8,137 nt of DNA, taken from Acidobacteriota bacterium (GTDB lineage: Bacteria > Acidobacteriota > Terriglobia > 20CM-2-55-15). The translations under genes and the position numbers were made by a program. A model generated the notes under the pieces. The model searched no databases. It was given only the letters and a program-made list of their open reading frames with translations, and was not told the DNA's origin. The DNA lies in assembly GCA_003222755.1 (NCBI GenBank), contig QHXA01000325.1, positions 1 through 8,137 of the forward strand, in the 5' to 3' direction. Shown here piece after piece: positions 1 through 5,924 of this stretch. The stretch's first letter is position 1, and each line of letters starts with the position of its first letter.

Positions 1-1866
1 GACTATCCGCGGTATTTCGACCTCAATGATCTGGGAGTAAGGAACGTTTACGTGAAGTTCCCAGGTTACGTACTTGTGACCGTCACAAACGGCTTCACGA
101 TTGGTGGCGGCCTGAGTAATCCTGCTTTCTTCAATACGACTTCTTACCAGTTTGCGGAGGATCTGAGCCTCGTGCGCGGAACACACCAGATTGGTTTTGG
201 TGTCAACTTCATCCATGGGATGTTAAGCGCGACGCAGAATCTTGGGGCTGCGGCGAGTGTTACCTTCAGCGGGCAGGCGGCGACGGGAATGGGATTGGCG
301 GACTTCCTATTGGGCAGGGCATCCCAATACCAGCAGGCCTTCGAGAATGCGGTGCCGCCTCGACACAACTACACAGGGTTCTATTTGCAGGACAGCTGGA
401 AGGCAAGACCTCGATTGACAGTGAACGCCGGTCTGCGGTGGGAGCCATATATTGCCCCGTACAGCGGTCAGAAGAAAATCATGCGTTTCGACCGGTCCGC
501 ATTTGATCAGGGCGTGCGGAGCACTGTATTCAAAAACGCTCCCGTGGGCATGAAGTTTATCGGCGATCCGGGCGTCGACGATAAATATGGCTATAACCAC
601 CTGATGCATTTTGCGCCCCGCGTGGGTTTGGCGTGGGATCCACAAGGCAACGGGCAGATGACGGTTCGCACAGCGTACGGCATCTTTTTCGACATGCCGA
701 ACTTGTTCGCATTCGGCGCCATGGGCGCGAATCCGCCTTGGGGCAATACCATACAACTGAACAATCCGCCTTTTGATGATTTGTGGCGAAACTATCCCGG
801 AGGTAATCCGTTCCCTACCGTCGTCAGCCCCAACGTAAAATTTCAAACCAACTTAAGCACGAACATTTACCCGCCAGACCAGAAACAGACTTATGCCCAA
901 CAATGGAATCTGAGCATCCAGAGGCAGATTGGGACGGATTGGCTTGTCGAGAGTAGCTATATCGGAAGTACGACGAGGCACATCATGGGCGTGAAATCAA
1001 GCAATCCGGCGGTCTTTATGCCGGCCGCTACTTGCGTGATCAATGGAATCACTTATACGCCGTGTTCCTCCACATCGAATATTGATCAGCGCCGCGTGTT
1101 GTACCTGCAGAATCCAACAGAAGGTCAGTACTACAGCTGGATGATGGAGGTCGACGACGGCGGGACATCCAACTATAACGGATTGTTGCTTTCGGTCCGG
1201 CGCCGTCCAAGTAAAGGTCTTACCGTTCAGGGGAATTACACCTGGTCTCACTGCGTTGGCGACGAACTGTTCCGTTGGACGAGTTATGGCAGTGATCAGG
1301 GACTATATCCAGGCATGCGTCGATGGGCCAGACAGAACTGCAACTCCGACCGGCGGCAGGTGTTCAATCTATCTACTGTGTATCAAACTCCCCGGTTTTC
1401 CAGTCCACGGCTGCGCCTTTTGGGCAGCGGATGGCAGATTTCCGGGATAGTCAAAATCCTGTCGGGCATTCCAACATTCACTGTAACGTCGGGGTTCGAT
1501 ACGGCATTGACGGGTTCAGCGGGCAGTGATCGGGCGAATCAGATTCTTGCTGATCCGTATGCTCCGAACAAAAGCGTGAACCAATGGCTGAACCCAGCGG
1601 CATTCGCGCGGCCGGCAAACGGGGAATGGGGAAATGCTGCCAATAGTATTTGGGGGCCTGGCCGTATTCAGATCGACATGGGGCTGACGCGAACCTTCCA
1701 GATTCGCGAGAAACAGTCGGTCGAATTCCGTGCGGAAGCATTCAATCTGCCCAACCATCTCAATCCGGGCAATCCAATTACGGCACTTAACAACCAGAAC
1801 TTCGGAAAAATCCTGACGGCAGAGGATCCGCGAATCCTGCAGTTCGCGTTGAAGTATGTGTTTTGA
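1..1866 (+). CDS. TonB-dependent receptor (Oar-like), C-terminal part, 5' truncated by window
   Basis: This is an outer-membrane beta-barrel transporter that would take up a ligand using TonB energy; the ligand is unknown. The frame is open from base 1, so the GTG at 52 is only an internal codon, and 621 residues are visible before TGA at 1864-1866. Seen directly: alternating aromatic/polar barrel strands; the segment GFYLQDSWKARPRLTVNAGL (from about residue 126) followed by RWEPY; HFAPRVGLAWDP (about 206); a YNGLLLSVRRRP strand (about 391) leading to GNYTWSHC; and VEFRAEAFNLPNHLNPGNP near the end. The chain ends in KYVF, and a terminal Phe is the usual outer-membrane assembly signal. Family members usually run to about 1,000-1,200 residues with an N-terminal carboxypeptidase-regulatory-like domain and a plug; both would lie upstream of the window. 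The 3' end looks intact. The frame stays open beyond the stop into the next receptor remnant. Confidence 0.9.
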   Translation, partial: DYPRYFDLNDLGVRNVYVKFPGYVLVTVTNGFTIGGGLSNPAFFNTTSYQFAEDLSLVRGTHQIGFGVNFIHGMLSATQNLGAAASVTFSGQAATGMGLADFLLGRASQYQQAFENAVPPRHNYTGFYLQDSWKARPRLTVNAGLRWEPYIAPYSGQKKIMRFDRSAFDQGVRSTVFKNAPVGMKFIGDPGVDDKYGYNHLMHFAPRVGLAWDPQGNGQMTVRTAYGIFFDMPNLFAFGAMGANPPWGNTIQLNNPPFDDLWRNYPGGNPFPTVVSPNVKFQTNLSTNIYPPDQKQTYAQQWNLSIQRQIGTDWLVESSYIGSTTRHIMGVKSSNPAVFMPAATCVINGITYTPCSSTSNIDQRRVLYLQNPTEGQYYSWMMEVDDGGTSNYNGLLLSVRRRPSKGLTVQGNYTWSHCVGDELFRWTSYGSDQGLYPGMRRWARQNCNSDRRQVFNLSTVYQTPRFSSPRLRLLGSGWQISGIVKILSGIPTFTVTSGFDTALTGSAGSDRANQILADPYAPNKSVNQWLNPAAFARPANGEWGNAANSIWGPGRIQIDMGLTRTFQIREKQSVEFRAEAFNLPNHLNPGNPITALNNQNFGKILTAEDPRILQFALKYVF

Positions 1867-3043
1867 TGCCGCGGAATTGTCCCAATTGATGAGCAGCGGT
1901 ACCTTGAAAAAGTAAACATCACTTCAACTGTTCTCACCGCCTCCGCGCGGCAGGGAATTTTTCAATATCTGACGGCCAATGCGACGGCAGCTAACGGTGG
2001 TGTTAGCCGACGAAACGGCAATGCGTTCTCGACCACGCCGTCGGTCAATCTCGCCGGCCAGACACTCACTTCCGATTCGGCTACCGGAGCACCGCTGTTC
2101 TTAAATTCATTCAACCTGTTCGGTGATGTGAAGGATCCAAACCGAACGCGAATTAATCCGATATGGTTTGGACCGCAATACCTGATGCGAATGCCGTTGC
2201 CCAATGACTGGACCGTCGGTGATGGTCTAAACACCGCCGGTTTCCGCTGGCGCCGGCGTCACGAGGGCACGGATAGCGCCACCGGCAAGGATGCGGATAC
2301 CAATCGCGACCACCTCACAACGCGATTTGATTATCAGATCAATGCCAACCATAAAGTCAGCTACACCATGAGCCGGGAAGAAGATTGGGGCGTGACGGGC
2401 CAGACCGGACTTCCCGACTTCCCGAATGGATACTTCGGCAAAGTCCGGCGTACACCGGATTTTCACACAGTGGGGCTGACGTCCACGCTTTCCCAGACAG
2501 TAATCAATGAATTGCGTTTGGGATTGAAACGGGATACTTGGTTCGGTACTTCTCCCTTTCACAATGGATGCTGCATGGACGGCAAGGGGGAAGACGACAT
2601 TGATGCAACGTCGCGGGAGGCCGTGGCAAGCTTCCCTCAGATCCCCGGCACGTCGAGGCTGTTCTATACACAACCGGGTCTCAGTTTGGGGACCTATGCA
2701 CCGTTCAGCGGTGTTGCGGCGGCGCCGCGGTTTAACACAAGCCCGTTAGGACAGCTTGCCGAGACGATGAGTTGGATTAAGGGCGCCCATGCCTTTCAGG
2801 GCGGATTCGAATTCACTCGTACCGGCTCCAGTCAAAGGACGACGGGCGGCATCGGCACTGCCTATCCGTATGCGACTCTTGGTATCGGCAAAAACCTTCA
2901 CCGTTCGGGCCGATGCGGTCAACTTCTTGAACAAGCCCCAATGGGCGAATCCCAACATCGATATCAACTCGACTTCTTTCGGCAGAATCACGAGTGCGAC
3001 CGGATCACGAACCGTCACGATCAATGCTCGAGTGGATTTTTAG
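1867..3043 (+). pseudogene. Second TonB-dependent receptor, remnant with missing N-terminus and large internal deletion
   Basis: Two pieces of one receptor lie in the right order but in different frames. Piece A is open in frame 1 from 1867 to about 2890. It has no ATG, GTG or TTG before 2128, yet its receptor-like text starts well upstream: QRYLEKVNITSTVLTASARQ then GIFQY, later MPLPNDWTVGDGLNTAGFRW and FDYQINANHKVSYTMSREED. These are typical of the stretch just after the plug in acidobacterial receptors. Piece B is in frame 2 from 2891 to the TAG at 3041-3043. It reads KTFTVRADAVNFLNKPQW, then DINSTSFGRITSATGSRT and a final ARVDF, which is a classic receptor C-terminus. Between ATLGIG and KTFTV several hundred barrel residues are missing, and the join lies in the A-rich run near 2890. 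The frame-1 reading past the join (to 3126) and the frame-2 reading before it look like out-of-frame translation. No signal peptide, plug or start is present, so no working receptor can be made. An assembly chimera of paralogous receptors is the main alternative. Confidence 0.83.
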
Positions 3044-3070
3044 TTCGTACGAAACCATGGCGAATGGGAA

Positions 3071-3087
3071 CGCGGGCTAAAGCCGCG
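3071..3087. repeat. Degenerate GC hairpin downstream of the receptor remnant
   Basis: CGCGG (3071-3075) pairs with CCGCG (3083-3087), with an additional C-G pair possible inside across TAAA. It resembles a CGCGGGCT-AAA-AGCCCGCG type palindrome with one C missing from the right arm. It sits 27 bases after the receptor stop and could weakly end transcription, but no U-run follows. It could equally be a fragment of a dispersed intergenic palindrome. Confidence 0.4.
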
Positions 3088-3116
3088 CGACTATATACTT
3101 GGCTGCAATTACCGGT

Positions 3117-3144
3117 TTTACTGTAACCCTTTGAGGTGTAGTAT
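3117..3144 (+). promoter_or_regulatory. Possible sigma70-type promoter for the cytochrome/monooxygenase gene
   Basis: TTTACT (3117-3122) and TAGTAT (3139-3144) each match four of six consensus bases and are separated by 16 bases. They lie 31 bases or more upstream of the ATG at 3176, in the only gap between the receptor remnant and the next gene. The gene needs its own promoter if readthrough is blocked. Matches of this quality arise easily by chance, and this phylum's promoters are poorly defined. Confidence 0.25.
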
Positions 3145-3161
3145 CAAAAATCATTCTCAAC

Positions 3162-3167
3162 GAGGAG
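3162..3167 (+). promoter_or_regulatory. Shine-Dalgarno site that sets the start at 3176
   Basis: GAGGAG ends 8 bases before the ATG at 3176. This fixes the start there and not at the in-frame TTG at 3131, which would add 15 polar residues ahead of the signal peptide. Confidence 0.7.
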
Positions 3168-3175
3168 ACATCGGC

Positions 3176-4498
3176 ATGAAAGCGTTATTGAAAGATCGGT
3201 TCTTTCTTGTGTTTTCTGTCGTTTTGGTAGCGCTGTTCACAGTAATCCTGACCAGCGGCAGTGTTGGAGCGCAGTCGGCTGAGGTTACGTTTGCCAAAGA
3301 CGTGGCGCCAATCCTTCAGCGCTCTTGCCAGACTTGCCACCGGCCGGACTCGATCGCGCCGATGTCATTGTTGACATATGAAGATGCGCGGCCCTGGGCC
3401 AAGGCCATTCGGGAAAATGTTCTGAGTCGCAACATGCCGCCTTGGCACATCGACCCGAATGTGGGGATTCACGAATTCAAAAACAGCGTTGCGTTGACGG
3501 ACGAAGAAATCGCAACCATCGTGAAGTGGGTGGACTCGGGCGCAGCAAAAGGAAATCCCGCTGATATGCCGCCGCCTCGTAAATTCGATGACAACTCCAA
3601 ATGGAGTATCGGCACGCCGGATCTCATTCTACAAATGGGTAAAGATCTGCCTGTACCTGCCAAAGCTCCCGACACATGGAAGAACATTGTGGTGGATACC
3701 GGCTTAACAGAAGACCGATACATCAAAGCCGTCGAGGTGAAACCGACGAAGGGCTTCAGAGCGATTCATCATTTGGGCGCCACCCTTATCTATCCTGACG
3801 GCGGTCAAGCGATGATTCAGGCATACGGAATAGGAAAGAACGGTAATATCTTCGATGACGGATCAGGCCGCCTTATCAAAGCCGGCACTAAAGTGAGTTT
3901 CGGCTTTCATATCCACTCTTATGGTCAGGACACCATTACGAATGTGGCCATCGGGTTTCAATTTTATCCGAAAGGCTATGTTCCAAAATATATCGCGACC
4001 ACAGACATGATGGGTGATGATGCCGAAATCGACCTGCCACCGAATACGGACAATATCCGAACAGATACATATATGACACTCATGAAGCCCACCCGGGTGT
4101 TGTCATTCCAGCCCCATATGCACACTCGTGGTAAGGCGATGTGCCTGGAAGTAATCTATCCGGGAGGCGGCAAACGACCGGGAAGCAAGGTTGAAACGCT
4201 AAGCTGTGTGCCTCGTTATAAGTTTAACTGGATGATCGTCTATGAATATGCACCGGAGGTTCAGCCACTATTGCCGCCGGGTTCCGTGCTGCACTTCATC
4301 AGTTGGCACGACAATACAGCCAACAACAAGCTAAATCCTGATCCCGATACTTGGGTTGGCTACGGTCAGCGTTCGATTGATGACATGAGCCACGCGTGGA
4401 TTACTTACTACAGTCTGTCGGATGAAGATTTCAAGCAACAGGTAGCCGAGCGAAATGCGAACCGCAAACCTAACGTGACTGCACAGGTCGCACAGTAA
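3176..4498 (+). CDS. Exported c-type cytochrome fused to a PHM/DBH-like copper type II monooxygenase module
   Basis: A 440-residue protein. Residues 1-35 form a signal peptide (basic KALLKDR, hydrophobic stretch, likely cleavage after VGA32 or QSA35). Residues about 36-130 form a small cytochrome domain with haem motif CQTCH (Cys51, Cys54, His55); Met87 in NMPPWH is a candidate sixth ligand. Residues about 145-415 resemble the two-domain core of peptidylglycine and dopamine-type monooxygenases. IHHLG (His198, His199) and HIHSYG (His247) fit the CuH site. PHMHTRGK (His314, His316) and DDMSHAW (Met404) fit the CuM site, where PHM has HTHHLGK and DEMC. LPPG at about 366 also matches this fold. 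The likely role is oxidation of a small molecule in the periplasm or at the cell surface, with the haem passing electrons to copper. The substrate is unknown, and annotation pipelines may call such proteins simply cytochrome c or thiol-disulfide isomerase. The next gene starts 16 bases later, so the two probably form an operon. The coding sequence is complete, unlike both neighbours. Confidence 0.87.
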   Translation: MKALLKDRFFLVFSVVLVALFTVILTSGSVGAQSAEVTFAKDVAPILQRSCQTCHRPDSIAPMSLLTYEDARPWAKAIRENVLSRNMPPWHIDPNVGIHEFKNSVALTDEEIATIVKWVDSGAAKGNPADMPPPRKFDDNSKWSIGTPDLILQMGKDLPVPAKAPDTWKNIVVDTGLTEDRYIKAVEVKPTKGFRAIHHLGATLIYPDGGQAMIQAYGIGKNGNIFDDGSGRLIKAGTKVSFGFHIHSYGQDTITNVAIGFQFYPKGYVPKYIATTDMMGDDAEIDLPPNTDNIRTDTYMTLMKPTRVLSFQPHMHTRGKAMCLEVIYPGGGKRPGSKVETLSCVPRYKFNWMIVYEYAPEVQPLLPPGSVLHFISWHDNTANNKLNPDPDTWVGYGQRSIDDMSHAWITYYSLSDEDFKQQVAERNANRKPNVTAQVAQ

Positions 4499-4514
4499 TG
4501 CTCAAGAGGGACTT

Positions 4515-5311
4515 ATGAGGATGCGTTTACGCTGGGCATTTTTATTCGCCGCTCTCGTCGTATTGCTGGCGGCATCCGCCACGGTGACAGCTCAGATTCC
4601 CTATTACGGGCAGTATAACCGTGGGCAAGATGTCGTACCCGTATACGAAGGTTGGATGCCGAATCCGGACGGTACGTTCACGATGTATTTCGGGTATCTC
4701 AATCGCAACTATCAAGAGGAACTCGATATACCTCTCGGTCCGGACAACAACTTTGATTCGGACACTGATCGTGGTCAGCCGACGCACTTCTATCCCCGCC
4801 GCCACTTTTTCGTTTTCCAGGTCGTGGTGCCGAAGGACTTGGGTGCCGAACGAAGGCTCGTGTGGACGCTGCGCATCCGAGGCAAGACGAATGTAGCTGG
4901 CTTCAACCGGACTGGGAAATCAATAATGAAGTCATGATGGAAAATGCCGGTATCGGTAACGACCCCGAGAATGAACGCCCTGTGATCAGCGGTTCCGGCC
5001 CGCAAAACATCACGTTACCGAATACCGCTGCCTTGACGGCCACGGCCAGGGATGATGGCCGCCCCAAACCTCGCAGGCAGCGGAATGCGGATGAAGGAAG
5101 CGGTCAATCGCAAGGATTGTCGGTCCGGTGGATCCAATACCGCGGTCCTGGTCCGGTGAGTTTCAGTCCCGCAGGTGCATCCCCCTCAGATAAGTCCGTG
5201 ACGTCAAGTATTACCGCAATCTTTAAAGTTCCGGGTGTGTATGTGCTCCGTGCGGTCGCTAGCGACGGCTTGCTGGAAGCATTCCATGACGTGACGGTCA
5301 CGGTTAAATAA
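4515..5311 (+). pseudogene. Secreted PKD/Ig-like domain protein, interrupted by a frameshift
   Basis: The first part is in frame 3 from ATG 4515 (an ATG at 4521, two codons in, fits the AGAGGG at 4505-4510 better). It encodes a signal peptide (RMRLRWAFLFAALVVLLAAS, cleavage likely after TVTA26) and about 100 residues containing YEGWMPNPDGTFTMYFGYLN and RLVWTLRIRGKTN. The sense then moves to frame 2, where WLQPDWEINNEVMMENAGIG begins at 4898 and runs to TAA at 5309-5311. The frame-3 reading instead ends at TGA 4935-4937. The second part carries a PKD/Ig-like beta-sandwich: PVISGSGPQNITLP, DDGRPKPR, VRWIQYRGPGPVSFSP, then PGVYVLRAVASDGLLEAFHD and VTVTVK at the end. Joined, the product would be about 265 residues. 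The shift lies at about 4881-4897 and needs a net loss of one base modulo three. It is either a real lesion or a sequencing error. I do not recognise a named family for the N-terminal part. Its position just after the cytochrome/monooxygenase gene suggests a secreted partner. Confidence 0.75.
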
Positions 5312-5331
5312 CCGTTTCGATTATCTGTAGG

Positions 5332-5348
5332 GGCGGTCATAGATCGCC
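5332..5348. terminator. Weak hairpin after the PKD-like gene
   Basis: GGCGGTC (5332-5338) pairs with GATCGCC (5342-5348), giving seven pairs with one G-U and a three-base loop, 20 bases after the TAA. Only two T residues follow directly. It could end the two-gene transcript, but it could also be part of a dispersed spacer sequence. Confidence 0.35.
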
Positions 5349-5472
5349 TTGCTAGAGTTTGGACATTTTTCCGCCGGGCGCAACTGAATCCGACTTACGT
5401 TCCGAATTTCGCACTTCTTCGCAGCAAAGTCGTTGCACACGAAACGTGAGGATTGTCCCGGAAGAGCGGATT

Positions 5473-5563
5473 CCCCTCCTCGCATAACCGCGAGGAGGGG
5501 TGGCCGAGCGATCAAGGAGATGTCGGGCGAAGCCCGCTGTTCGCCGCGAAGCGCAAGCGCGGC
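5473..5563. repeat. Cluster of three adjacent hairpins, likely a dispersed palindromic element
   Basis: Three stems sit in a row. CCCCTCCTCGC (5473-5483) pairs perfectly with GCGAGGAGGGG (5490-5500) over a 6-base loop. CGGGC (5524-5528) pairs with GCCCG (5532-5536) over GAA. GCCGCG (5543-5548) pairs with CGCGGC (5558-5563) over 9 bases. No T-run follows the first stem, which argues against a simple terminator. Compact runs of GC stems like this are usual for REP-like or non-autonomous palindromic elements that occur in many copies. Copy number cannot be seen from one window, and only this copy is present here. Confidence 0.55.
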
Positions 5564-5712
5564 AGTTGGGACTATGTCGGCTGGCGAAACAACATGCACG
5601 CAATCGCTTGCAAGTCGAGCACGTGTCACCCGAATGGTTGGTTGCGGAGCAGTCGAAACTCAGGATAAACGAACGTGCATATCCGTTGGCCAACTGCGGG
5701 ATTTAGGATGAT

Positions 5713-5750
5713 ACGTATTTGAATGCGCCGAGGAGATTGTCGAAATACGT
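5713..5750. repeat. Short inverted repeat ACGTATTT / AAATACGT
   Basis: Perfect 8-base arms at 5713-5720 and 5743-5750 are separated by 22 bases. This could be a protein-binding site or chance. It stands out because the arms are AT-rich while the nearby stems are GC-rich. Confidence 0.25.
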
Positions 5751-5772
5751 TAACCATAGCAAACCAACCAGG

Positions 5773-5809
5773 CTTCGGCCTCACGGCGCTGCGCCGTGAG
5801 GGGCCGAAG
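5773..5809. repeat. Long GC hairpin upstream of the SBBP gene
   Basis: CTTCGGCC TCACGGCG (5773-5788) pairs with CGCCGTGA (5792-5799) and GGCCGAAG (5802-5809). This gives 16 pairs with a two-base GG bulge on the right arm and a 3-base loop. The stem is too long and stable to be chance. It has no T-run on either side, so it is more likely a REP-like palindrome or a structured upstream element than a classic terminator. It ends 115 bases before the SBBP start. Confidence 0.6.
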
Positions 5810-5910
5810 TTGAGGACCTTGATGAACATGAATAATAGAATCGTCTTAATCGTCTTCCGCTCTCTTGCGGGCTCCGTCCAAAGACGCTAGCATTTTAAGT
5901 TTGGCCTTAC

Positions 5911-5917
5911 AGGGAGG
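5911..5917 (+). promoter_or_regulatory. Shine-Dalgarno site that sets the TTG start of the SBBP gene
   Basis: AGGGAGG ends 7 bases before TTG 5925. The same frame also has TTG codons at 5865 and 5901, after an in-frame stop at 5847-5849, but neither has a comparable site. The next in-frame ATG, in GCA GTT ATG CGA near 6115, falls inside the conserved domain. Confidence 0.65.
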
Positions 5918-5924
5918 TAGTTGT

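Larger units (their letters stand above)
5312..5924. other. Non-coding spacer with several hairpins, no credible gene
   Basis: This is a 613-base gap between the PKD-like gene and the SBBP gene. Short open frames exist on both strands (longest about 113 codons), but they overlap one another, are rich in Arg, Ser and Cys, and run straight through the palindromes. None has a domain I can recognise. The middle (5473-5563) and the right part (5773-5809) are strongly palindromic and are listed separately. An ATG at 5822 opens only a 22-codon frame ending at TAG 5888-5890. Confidence 0.6.

Noticed and set aside
307..846. 179-codon open frame on the - strand
   Set aside because: It lies wholly opposite the receptor coding sequence, has no recognisable domain or ribosome site, and reflects codon bias of the + strand gene.
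1864..1869. TGA TGC as a readthrough or selenocysteine site joining the two receptors
   Set aside because: The first receptor ends in a normal barrel C-terminus (KYVF), and the downstream piece starts mid-protein, so fusion makes no structural sense.
2227..2673. 148-codon open frame on the - strand opposite the receptor remnant
   Set aside because: The + strand reading is clear receptor sequence. The antisense product has no recognisable features.
3131..3175. Upstream TTG start for the cytochrome/monooxygenase gene
   Set aside because: It would place 15 polar residues before the signal peptide, while the ATG at 3176 has a well-placed GAGGAG site.
5352..5711. Overlapping small frames on both strands in the spacer
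   Set aside because: They contradict each other, pass through perfect hairpins and show no domain, signal peptide or convincing start.
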